15,435 bases of DNA from Sulfurimonas sp. (lineage in GTDB: Bacteria; Campylobacterota; Campylobacteria; Campylobacterales; Sulfurimonadaceae), in NCBI GenBank assembly GCA_022712845.1, contig JAFLJV010000060.1:1-15435 (forward strand). Reading direction: 5' to 3'. Made by a program: the position numbers and the translations under genes. The notes beneath the pieces were generated by a model. The model was given only the letters and a program-made list of their open reading frames with translations, did no database searches and had not been told where the DNA came from. Within the stretch, counting starts at the first letter, position 1; every line of letters begins with the position of its first letter. Positions 5,324 to 12,262 of the stretch are shown piece after piece.

Positions 5324-7259
5324 TGCAAAAGAAAACCCAAAGCCAGAAATAAATGGCAATGTAAAAGAAGAGGTAAAGCCTTCATATAATCATAAATCTA
5401 ACAATAATCAAAATCGTAACAATAGAAACAATAATTCTAAGCCTAATAATCAAAATGGCAATAAAAATAAAAATAAAAATGGTGGAAGAGGGCGTCGTCG
5501 TCAAAGTACACCAGTAGATGAAAATCTTAAAAAATTTGTAGTTATCAATCAAGAAGCTCATAAACAAAGACTTAATCCTCATTATAAATTAGATTTAAAC
5601 TCTAAAGATAAAATCCGTATTACACCACTTGGTGGTTTGGGTGAGATAGGTGGAAACATTACAGTTTTTGAGACTCAAAATGAGGCAATACTTGTTGATG
5701 TTGGTATGAGTTTTCCAGATGAAGATATGCATGGTGTAGATATTTTAGTACCTGACTTTACATATCTTAGAGAGATTAAAGATAAGATAAAAGCGGTTGT
5801 AATTACTCACTCACATGAAGATCATATTGGGGCAATACCTTATCTTTTTAAAGAGATGCAATTCCCAATTTATGCTTCACCATTACCACTTGCAATGATT
5901 GGTAATAAGTTTGATGAACATCATATTAAAGAAGCAAGAAGACATTTTAACCCAATTGAAAAAAGAAAAATCTATAAAATAGGTGAAGATTTTGAAGTTG
6001 AGTGGATGCATATGACTCACTCTATTTTAGATAGTTCTTCATTAGCAATTACTACTCCTGCTGGAACAGTTATTCATACAGGTGACTTTAAGATAGATCA
6101 TACTCCAATTGATGGCTATACAGCAGACTTGCATAGACTTGCTCACTATGGTGAAAAAGGTGTTTTATGTCTTTTAAGTGACTCAACAAACTCATATAAC
6201 CATCTTCCAACACCATCAGAGTTAAGTGTTGCACCAGCTCTTGATAGAGTATTTTCAAAAGCTGAAGGTCGTGTACTTCTTTCTACATTTAGCTCAAACA
6301 TACATCGTGTACTTCAAGCTATTCAGTATGGTGTAAAACATGGTCGTAAAGTTTGTGTAATTGGTCGTTCAATGGAAAGAAATATAGAGATTGCAATGCA
6401 GTATGACTATATTAAACTACCAAAAAGTATATTTATAGAACCAGATCAAATCTCTTCACTAAGTGATAAAGAAGTCCTTATAGTTATAACAGGTTCACAA
6501 GGTGAGCCAAGTTCAGCTTTATTTAGAATGTCAATTGGTGAGCATAGACATGTGAAGATTAAACCAAATGATCTTATAGTTCTTTCATCTCGTGCTATTC
6601 CTGGTAATGAGGGATCAATTTCTGGAATGTTAAATCATCTACAGCGTGCAGGAGCTAAAATTGCATCTGAGAGAGATATTCATGTTTCTGGTCATGCTTC
6701 TATAGAGGAGCAAAAACTTATGCTTCGTCTTGTTAATCCTAAATTCTTTTTACCTGTTCATGGTGAATATAACCATGTTATGAGACATAAAGAGACAGGT
6801 ATGATATGTGGTGTTCCTGAGCGTAATATTTATATTATGAATGATGGTGATACTGTAGAAATCGCACCTAAGTATATGAGAAAAGTAAAATCTGTTAGAA
6901 CAGGTAAAACATATATTGATAATCAAAATAACCATAAAATAGATGATGATATAGTTATAGATAGACAAAAATTAGCTTCTGATGGTGTTGTTATGATTGT
7001 TGCTCAAGTTGATGGACAGCATACAAAAATGCTGTCAAAACCATTGGTTACTACATTTGGTTTAGTTGCGGATAAACAAGATAAACATTTTGCTAACGAG
7101 ATGGAAGGTATATTAGAAAGTTTTCTTATCAATATCAAAGATGGACTGATTGAGAATCCAAAAGCATTAGAGAATGATCTTCGTCAAGTTATTAGAAAAC
7201 ATATCTATAGAAAAATGAAGAAATATCCACTTATCGTTCCTCACGTATTTATTCAATAA
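5304..7259 (+). CDS. rnj: Ribonuclease J with asparagine/lysine/arginine-rich N-terminal extension
   Basis: RNase J is a zinc-dependent 5'-3' exonuclease and endonuclease of the beta-CASP metallo-beta-lactamase family and the main RNA-decay enzyme in this phylum. The 651-residue protein has a disordered extension of about 100 residues, with Asn-rich stretches (32-59) ending in the basic GGRGRRRQ. The catalytic core starts near residue 104 (KIRITPLGGLGEIGGN). HSHEDH at 169-174 is the metal-binding motif. TGDFKID, the beta-CASP segments SDSTNS, STFSSNIHR and GSQGEPSSAL, and SGHAS complete the core, and a C-terminal domain follows. ATG at 5304 has AAGGAG eight bases upstream and lies inside ksgA. 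In H. pylori a similar long N-terminal extension is known and RNase J works with helicase RhpA; a similar complex is likely here. A terminator hairpin follows at once. Confidence 0.96.
   Translation: MEENIGNAKENPKPEINGNVKEEVKPSYNHKSNNNQNRNNRNNNSKPNNQNGNKNKNKNGGRGRRRQSTPVDENLKKFVVINQEAHKQRLNPHYKLDLNSKDKIRITPLGGLGEIGGNITVFETQNEAILVDVGMSFPDEDMHGVDILVPDFTYLREIKDKIKAVVITHSHEDHIGAIPYLFKEMQFPIYASPLPLAMIGNKFDEHHIKEARRHFNPIEKRKIYKIGEDFEVEWMHMTHSILDSSSLAITTPAGTVIHTGDFKIDHTPIDGYTADLHRLAHYGEKGVLCLLSDSTNSYNHLPTPSELSVAPALDRVFSKAEGRVLLSTFSSNIHRVLQAIQYGVKHGRKVCVIGRSMERNIEIAMQYDYIKLPKSIFIEPDQISSLSDKEVLIVITGSQGEPSSALFRMSIGEHRHVKIKPNDLIVLSSRAIPGNEGSISGMLNHLQRAGAKIASERDIHVSGHASIEEQKLMLRLVNPKFFLPVHGEYNHVMRHKETGMICGVPERNIYIMNDGDTVEIAPKYMRKVKSVRTGKTYIDNQNNHKIDDDIVIDRQKLASDGVVMIVAQVDGQHTKMLSKPLVTTFGLVADKQDKHFANEMEGILESFLINIKDGLIENPKALENDLRQVIRKHIYRKMKKYPLIVPHVFIQ
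5460..5480 (+). repeat. Short AATAAA tandem repeat in rnj
   Basis: Three and a half copies of the hexamer AATAAA encode Asn-Lys pairs in the RNase J extension. A six-base unit keeps frame, so copy-number changes would alter linker length without breaking the gene. Confidence 0.6.
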
Positions 7260-7269
7260 TCATATCCAC

Positions 7270-7295
7270 TTAAAACGAGATTTTTCTCGTTTTAA
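7270..7295. terminator. Bidirectional terminator between rnj and the DUF442 gene
   Basis: TTAAAACGAGA (7270-7280) and TCTCGTTTTAA (7285-7295) form a perfect 11-bp stem with a 4-base T loop. The A-rich and T-rich flanks give a U-tract on either strand. It ends rnj on plus, and on minus it contains the stop codon (7294-7292) of the convergent DUF442 gene. Confidence 0.8.
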
Positions 7296-7726
7296 ATATT
7301 AAATTTTTCTTTTAGTACCCTTTTCCATATCTTATTTGGTCTGAATTCTTTTGGTGCAATAAATTTAACATTTTTCTCTTTTAAAATACTCTTTTTGTAG
7401 TGGTACATAAATATAGAAACTCTATAGTTCATAATGCAGTGTATAAAAACTTTTTTATTCTTTTTTTGTAGAGTTTTTAGAAGCTTTAAGAATAGTTCTA
7501 GTCTATCTATCTCTGGGTCTTTCCAAGTAATTGGAATGTGAATATATATCATACCATTTTTTGATACTATCTTATTTTCCTCTTTTAAAGCACCTTTATT
7601 ATGCATAGCTAAATTTATTACAACATCAAAACCATCTTTTGCTATCAGTTTGAATTGCTTTTTTGTAGGTTGACCAGCTGTTGAAATATTTTTACTGACT
7701 TTTATATAGTTTAAAATAGAGTTGAT
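7292..7726 (-). CDS. DUF442 (Blh-type) protein-tyrosine-phosphatase-like protein with non-canonical start
   Basis: A 144-residue soluble protein if read from ATC at 7726-7724. Residues 12-39 (KNISTAGQPTKKQFKL then GFDVVINLA) form the conserved N-terminal strand-helix of DUF442 phosphatase-like domains. IPITWKDP (about 64-71) carries a candidate general acid Asp70, and FIHCIMNYRVSIF gives Cys97 and Arg102, a P-loop with four residues between Cys and Arg instead of the classical five. The first in-frame ATG (7606) would delete the first 40 residues, including that core. The open frame has no ATG, GTG or TTG above it; AAGGA sits six bases before the ATC, hence this start. A lost start codon or sequencing error is the alternative. 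It lies 11 bases after the cupin gene. DUF442 domains occur in Blh proteins of sulfur-metabolising bacteria; substrate here is unknown. Confidence 0.75.
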   Translation of the reverse strand: MNSILNYIKVSKNISTAGQPTKKQFKLIAKDGFDVVINLAMHNKGALKEENKIVSKNGMIYIHIPITWKDPEIDRLELFLKLLKTLQKKNKKVFIHCIMNYRVSIFMYHYKKSILKEKNVKFIAPKEFRPNKIWKRVLKEKFNI

Positions 7727-7737
7727 ATTATTTCCTT

Positions 7738-8097
7738 TTATGATTGACTTGGATATGATATTTCAAGTATTACTACCTCTCCATCCGCAGTAAATGGTCC
7801 ATGTTCTTCATACGGAGGTCTACTTGCATAATGACCTTGCTCAAGCCATATCCCAAATGCATCATCATATAATCTACCTGATACTACAAATATCTCCTCT
7901 GGATAAGCATGAGACTTTACTCCAAAAGTTTTAGTTGAGTAGCCATTTTTAAATTTTGTTAATCTTGTATAATCACCAGTTTTAAAATCTTGAGCAAGTG
8001 TTAATTGTTGTAAATTACCATAACTTCCTTCAACATCTTCCCATTGCCTTGAACTTTGTGTATTTAAAGGATTCCAATAAGTGTGTATTGATTTCAT
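7738..8097 (-). CDS. Small ChrR-like cupin-domain protein
   Basis: This 119-residue single-domain cupin has the metal-site pattern spread over two motifs: HAYPEEIFVVSGRLYDD (63-79) and, about 20 residues on, YASRPPYEEHGPFTADGEVVILEI (90-113). Candidate metal ligands are His63, Glu67 or Glu68, and His99, as in ChrR-type cupins where the sensor domain binds zinc. There is no attached anti-sigma zinc-binding domain and no sigma factor next door, so a stand-alone small-molecule-binding or enzymatic cupin is more likely than an anti-sigma factor. ATG has AAAGGA at good distance, and TATAAT on minus at 8123-8118. It is the first gene of a two-gene unit with the DUF442 phosphatase-like gene. Substrate unknown. 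Confidence 0.8.
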   Translation of the reverse strand: MKSIHTYWNPLNTQSSRQWEDVEGSYGNLQQLTLAQDFKTGDYTRLTKFKNGYSTKTFGVKSHAYPEEIFVVSGRLYDDAFGIWLEQGHYASRPPYEEHGPFTADGEVVILEISYPSQS

Positions 8098-8117
8098 TTT
8101 TATCCTTTTTAAATAAC

Positions 8118-8123
8118 ATTATA
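8118..8123 (-). promoter_or_regulatory. Candidate -10 box for the cupin-DUF442 unit
   Basis: TATAAT on the minus strand, about 20 bases before the cupin ATG; the leader would be about 14 bases and include AAAGGA. Confidence 0.45.
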
Positions 8124-8167
8124 TCTTTAAATATTAAAATTATTAAATACAGAAATAAAGTTTATTG

Positions 8168-8173
8168 TATAAT
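8168..8173 (+). promoter_or_regulatory. Candidate -10 box for folE-fliI
   Basis: TATAAT preceded by TTG, 27 bases before the folE start codon. The expected leader of about 20 bases contains the AAAGG ribosome site at 8189-8193. Confidence 0.5.
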
Positions 8174-8200
8174 TACTTATAAAAAACAAAAGGCAAAAAA

Positions 8201-8785
8201 TTGTCACAAAGTAAAGATGTAGAATTTGAAAATGCTGTAAAGAGTATGATGCTTCATGTTGGAGAAGACCCAAATAGAGAGGGTTTATGCAAAACACCAA
8301 GTAGAGTTAGAAAAGCACATGAGTTTATTTTTGGTGGTTATAAAGAAGACCCAAAAGAGATACTAAAATCTGCTCTATTTACTAACTCAAATGATGAAAT
8401 GGTGCTTCTAAAAGATATAGAATTTTATTCAACTTGTGAACATCATCTTTTGCCTATTATTGGTCGTGTTCATGTGGCTTATATCCCAGATGGAAAAGTG
8501 GTAGGGCTTTCAAAAATTCCTCGTGTTGTAAATGTTTTTGCTCGTCGTATGCAGATTCAAGAACAGTTAACTGAACAGATAGCAGATGCTATTATGGATA
8601 CTATAGAGCCAAAAGGGGTAGCGGTTGTAATTGCTGCTCGTCATATGTGTATGGAGATGAGAGGAGTCCAAAAGATTAACTCAACAACAACAACTTCAGC
8701 TCTTAGGGGTCTATTTAAAAAAGATGAAAAAACAAGAAGTGAGTTTTTCTCTTTGATTAATTCTCCTACTGGTAATCGTTACTAA
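8201..8785 (+). CDS. folE: GTP cyclohydrolase I, type 1 (TTG start)
   Basis: FolE converts GTP to 7,8-dihydroneopterin triphosphate, the entry step to folate and other pterins and, in many bacteria, queuosine precursors. The 194-residue length is normal for short FolE. Zinc ligands are seen as Cys79 and His82 in STCEHHLLP, and Cys150 in [11 protein letters not shown], with His81 and His148 as likely catalytic residues. [16 protein letters not shown] (21-36) is the classical N-terminal signature and LSKIPR (103-108) another. I use TTG at 8201 because AAAGG lies seven bases upstream and no ATG gives the full N-terminus. fliI begins five bases after the stop, so the two are almost certainly co-transcribed although their functions are unrelated. 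Confidence 0.96.
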   Translation: MSQSKDVEFENAVKSMMLHVGEDPNREGLCKTPSRVRKAHEFIFGGYKEDPKEILKSALFTNSNDEMVLLKDIEFYSTCEHHLLPIIGRVHVAYIPDGKVVGLSKIPRVVNVFARRMQIQEQLTEQIADAIMDTIEPKGVAVVIAARHMCMEMRGVQKINSTTTTSALRGLFKKDEKTRSEFFSLINSPTGNRY

Positions 8786-8790
8786 ATTAT

Positions 8791-10101
8791 ATGCCATTAT
8801 CCTCACTTAAAGATAGAATTTGTGATAAAAACTATTCAGTTGCATTTGGTGAAGTTATTAAAATAAATGCTACTATTATCACTGCTAAGGGTTTAAAAGT
8901 TAGTATAAGTGATATGGTGAAAATCATCTCCAATGAAACAACTCAAGAGACCATGGGAATGGTTACAGAGATAGATGGAAATGTTTTTTTTATCACACCA
9001 TTTAGTTTTGTAGAGGGGTTTTGTTCTGGAGATAGAGTTTTTTTAGATCAAACAGGTTTAAATATACCTGTTGGAGAGGCACTACTTGGTAGAGTTGTTG
9101 ATCCATTTATGAGACCAATTGACTCTAAAGGTATGATAAACTCTGCAGAGTTAGCACCAATAATTAAAGCTCCAATTCCAGCAATGAAGCGTGGAATGAT
9201 TGATGAGATTTTTAGTGTTGGTGTAAAAAGTATTGATGGACTATTAACTTGTGGAAAAGGGCAAAAGCTCGGTATTTTTGCTGGAAGTGGGGTAGGAAAA
9301 TCAACACTTATGGGGATGATTGTTAGAGGCTCTAAAACCCCTATAAAAGTTGTAGCACTTATTGGTGAGCGTGGTCGTGAAGTTCCTGAATTTATCCAAA
9401 AAAATCTTAGCGGTGATTTAACAAATACTGTAATTATTGTTGCAACTTCTGATGACTCTCCACTTATGAGAAAGTATGGTGCATTTGCAGCTATGAGTGT
9501 TGCAGAATATTTTAAAGATCAAGGCTTAGATGTTCTTTTTATTATGGACTCAGTAACTAGATTTGCAATGGCTCAAAGAGAGATAGGTCTTGCTCTTGGT
9601 GAGCCACCAACTTCAAAAGGTTATCCACCATCATCACTTACACTTCTTCCTCAGCTAATGGAGAGAGCAGGAAAAGAGGAGGGTAAAGGTTCTATTACCG
9701 CCTTTTTTACTATCTTGGTTGAGGGTGATGACATGAGCGACCCTATTGCTGATCAGTCTCGCTCTATTTTAGATGGTCATATAGTACTTTCACGTGAGCT
9801 TACAGACTTTGGTATATATCCACCTGTTCACATACTAAATTCAGCTTCTAGGGTTATGAATGATATTATTTCTGTAGAGCATTTTAAGGCTGTAATGAAA
9901 TTTAGAAGACTTTATACACTTTTAAAAGAAAATGAGATGTTAATTCGCATAGGAGCGTATACAAAAGGTACTGACTCAGAGCTAGATGAAGCGATGGATA
10001 AAAAAGAGGAGATGGAGAAGTTTTTAACTCAAGGTGCAACATTTCAAAGCCCTTTTAATGATACAGAAAATACACTTTTATCTCTTATGGATTTTTCTTA
10101 A
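8791..10101 (+). CDS. fliI: Flagellum-specific ATPase FliI
   Basis: FliI is the hexameric ATPase of the flagellar type III export apparatus, homologous to F1-ATPase beta subunit. The 436-residue protein has the N-terminal beta-barrel region, Walker A GSGVGKST (165-172), the catalytic glutamate motif GERGRE (192-197) and Walker B LFIMD (249-253). GLALGEPPTSKGYPPSSL is a strong FliI/type III ATPase signature separating it from other F1-like ATPases. Only five bases separate it from folE and I see no Shine-Dalgarno, so translation may depend on coupling to folE. No other flagellar gene is visible. Its last 17 bases overlap, tail to tail, the end of the 714-residue propeller protein gene. A flagellate, motile cell is implied. 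Confidence 0.95.
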   Translation: MPLSSLKDRICDKNYSVAFGEVIKINATIITAKGLKVSISDMVKIISNETTQETMGMVTEIDGNVFFITPFSFVEGFCSGDRVFLDQTGLNIPVGEALLGRVVDPFMRPIDSKGMINSAELAPIIKAPIPAMKRGMIDEIFSVGVKSIDGLLTCGKGQKLGIFAGSGVGKSTLMGMIVRGSKTPIKVVALIGERGREVPEFIQKNLSGDLTNTVIIVATSDDSPLMRKYGAFAAMSVAEYFKDQGLDVLFIMDSVTRFAMAQREIGLALGEPPTSKGYPPSSLTLLPQLMERAGKEEGKGSITAFFTILVEGDDMSDPIADQSRSILDGHIVLSRELTDFGIYPPVHILNSASRVMNDIISVEHFKAVMKFRRLYTLLKENEMLIRIGAYTKGTDSELDEAMDKKEEMEKFLTQGATFQSPFNDTENTLLSLMDFS

Positions 10102-12229
10102 CAATAATTTGTGAATTTATCCAACTATCTCTAGTTGGTCTATTTTCTTGAGTTTGAGTAATAGCAAGTGAGCAAAACGATGTTAATTCAAATTTTTGCA
10201 TTAGTTGATATATCTCAGAATCTAGACCAAATATATCAACATATGAATATATAATAGTTTCAGCAACTTTATAATTCTTTTTAGAGATTAGAAGTTTAAT
10301 TTTTACATGAAAACTTACCCTTAAGAGATCACCTATCCTAATATGTCTTGTTGGCAGATCTATTAAATCATTAAGAAGTTCTTTTATTCTTTTAATATTA
10401 CCATCAAGAGCAAAACTTTCACACTGTATCATCACTTTTGACCAGTGTTTTTCTAAAAATATTCCTAGATTAGTATAGTTTAATGATTTATATAAGTCTA
10501 AAATTTTATAGCAGGTTTTAAAATCATTTTTTATATAAGCTTTATAAAGTATTCGCATATGCTCACAATCTTCTTGTAATTTTTTTAATTTACTTTTAAT
10601 ATGTGTAATTTTTTTAAGTGATAAAAGCTGTTCATCTGCTTTATCTAATTGAGCATTTTTTATACTTTCTTTTATATCTTCTAGTTTTTCTTCTATCTCA
10701 TCATTAAGTGAAGTGTAGTTTGGTATCTGTTTAAATAGTTTATTTGTATCTACAAGTTCATAAACTGTATCAAAATCTTTTTTTTGTATAGCATTTAAAA
10801 AAAATAAAAACTCTTTATTTTGAGTTAAAATCATTTTTATGATAGGTTTTTTTGAGATAACAGTGTTATACGCATTTAATAATGCTCTTGCTCCATCCAT
10901 ATTTCCTTGAATAACATGTCTTTGAGCATTTGCAAAAGCAACTTTGAAAATTTGTTCTGTTCTTTTATATTGTGCAGTTTGTTTTAAAGCTGAAAATTTA
11001 GAAGCCATTGCATAAACAAGAGCATATTTTTTTTCATAAAAGAGAGCTTGAAAATTACTATAGTTTTTAAAAGCATTAAATAGATTTCTAATTTGTATTT
11101 GTTTTGATTTTATATCTTTATAAAGAGTTAAAATCTTAACTGCTTTGGCTTTGTTTTGATTTATAAGTGATTGTGTAGCATTGTGGTAGGCTTTATCAAA
11201 TTTATTTTCAAGTAGTTTGTGTTCATAAGAACCTTTAAGCATAGGGTCCTTGGCAATAAGTTTAAAAGCTTTTTCTATATAATTTTGTTGAATTAATGAT
11301 TTTAGTTTTGCTTGACTTGGTAACTCTATGATTTGTATTTTTTTATTTTCTTGTGCAACAACTAAGTAGTCATGTTTTAGTAAAGTTATTTTAACAATAT
11401 TTGCACCCATCTCTAAATATCTGTTATGTACAATTTTTAATGTTTTAATATTTATAATCGAGATGATATTATTTTTACCTGAGACCATTATATAGTTTGG
11501 ATTTTGCATAAGTAAGATTTGTTTCACAGATGATAGAGGTGTTGTAATACTTCTATATTCTTTTACATTAACTAAAGAAGTTATATGTATCTCTCCACTA
11601 TCAGTGCCACTAATAATAGTATCTTTATCTAAAAAACACAGTGCATTTTTACGACTTTTATTGTGAGTTACAATACATCTCTTTGTTTTTAACCTCAAAT
11701 CTGTTATGAAAATAGCACCTCCATAACCAGTAGATGCTAAGTAATTATCATAAAAAGCAAAAGAACTTACATAATTGTTATTTTCTTTAGGATTTAGATT
11801 GTGTGTAGCTCTATCGTAAGGGAAAGAACATAATCTTGATAGTAAAGATGAGTTGTTATATTTATATTGAAGAACTCTTCCATTTTTTGTTCCAGCAATA
11901 ATGTAAGTTGAGGATGGATCAAACTTTAATATCTCTATATCTTCATTTTCTGTTTGAATACTTGGAAGAAGCTCTTTAGTTTTAATATCTATAAAATATA
12001 TAGTTCTGTTGTTTGAAAAAGCAAATAGTTTTGAATCAGGACTAAAAGTACAACAAGTTACTTCATGGTTTAAGTAAACATTAGTAATACTTTTTTTAAT
12101 CTCACATTCATTAGGATTAAAAAATTTTATTCCGTGTAGTTTTGTGCTATATGCCCCAAGGGAATCATTTAAGATTTCTAACTCTGTTATATCAGACTTG
12201 GCTGTTTGGCATTCTTGTATATTAAGCAT
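10085..12229 (-). CDS. Beta-propeller plus alpha-solenoid protein of unknown function
   Basis: This 714-residue protein has no signal peptide or membrane helix and looks cytoplasmic. Residues about 20-302 form WD40-like repeats: clear blades are VTCCTFSPDSKLFAF (57-71) with FIDIKT, IEILKFDPSSTYIIAG (98-113), VSSFAFYDNYLASTG, KNALCFLDKDTIISG, VKQILLMQNPNYIMVSG and IVKITLLKHDYLVVA, with a divergent one first, so about seven. Residues 306-685 are all helical with recurring hairpins shaped A-N-G-A-LL-Y, for example about 345-370, 430-455, 518-541 and 603-624, a TPR-like or solenoid array. The C-terminal tail (691-714) is polar. I do not recognise a named family. It follows recJ by 33 bases and overlaps fliI tail to tail by 17 bases. 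There is no Shine-Dalgarno before ATG, but TATAAT sits six bases upstream, so it may be transcribed leaderless as well as with recJ. A scaffold role is a guess from architecture. Confidence 0.85.
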   Translation of the reverse strand: MLNIQECQTAKSDITELEILNDSLGAYSTKLHGIKFFNPNECEIKKSITNVYLNHEVTCCTFSPDSKLFAFSNNRTIYFIDIKTKELLPSIQTENEDIEILKFDPSSTYIIAGTKNGRVLQYKYNNSSLLSRLCSFPYDRATHNLNPKENNNYVSSFAFYDNYLASTGYGGAIFITDLRLKTKRCIVTHNKSRKNALCFLDKDTIISGTDSGEIHITSLVNVKEYRSITTPLSSVKQILLMQNPNYIMVSGKNNIISIINIKTLKIVHNRYLEMGANIVKITLLKHDYLVVAQENKKIQIIELPSQAKLKSLIQQNYIEKAFKLIAKDPMLKGSYEHKLLENKFDKAYHNATQSLINQNKAKAVKILTLYKDIKSKQIQIRNLFNAFKNYSNFQALFYEKKYALVYAMASKFSALKQTAQYKRTEQIFKVAFANAQRHVIQGNMDGARALLNAYNTVISKKPIIKMILTQNKEFLFFLNAIQKKDFDTVYELVDTNKLFKQIPNYTSLNDEIEEKLEDIKESIKNAQLDKADEQLLSLKKITHIKSKLKKLQEDCEHMRILYKAYIKNDFKTCYKILDLYKSLNYTNLGIFLEKHWSKVMIQCESFALDGNIKRIKELLNDLIDLPTRHIRIGDLLRVSFHVKIKLLISKKNYKVAETIIYSYVDIFGLDSEIYQLMQKFELTSFCSLAITQTQENRPTRDSWINSQIIVKKNP

Positions 12230-12234
12230 AAAAG

Positions 12235-12240
12235 ATTATA
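12235..12240 (-). promoter_or_regulatory. Candidate -10 box immediately before the propeller gene
   Basis: TATAAT on the minus strand ends six bases from the ATG, so a transcript would begin at or next to the start codon. It lies between recJ and the propeller gene and could uncouple their expression. Confidence 0.35.
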
Positions 12241-12262
12241 GTAAAACTTGACTTAAGTGTTC

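Noticed and set aside
6750..6968. 72-codon minus-strand frame inside rnj
   Set aside because: Ile- and Tyr-rich reverse-strand shadow of the RNase J coding sequence.
7998..8222. 74-codon plus-strand frame across the cupin-folE gap
   Set aside because: It is antisense to the start of the cupin gene and runs into folE; composition is non-coding and no ribosome site is seen.
9786..9801. CACGTG core in fliI as a third parS
   Set aside because: The flanks match parS poorly (about four of ten outer positions), so it is likely chance.
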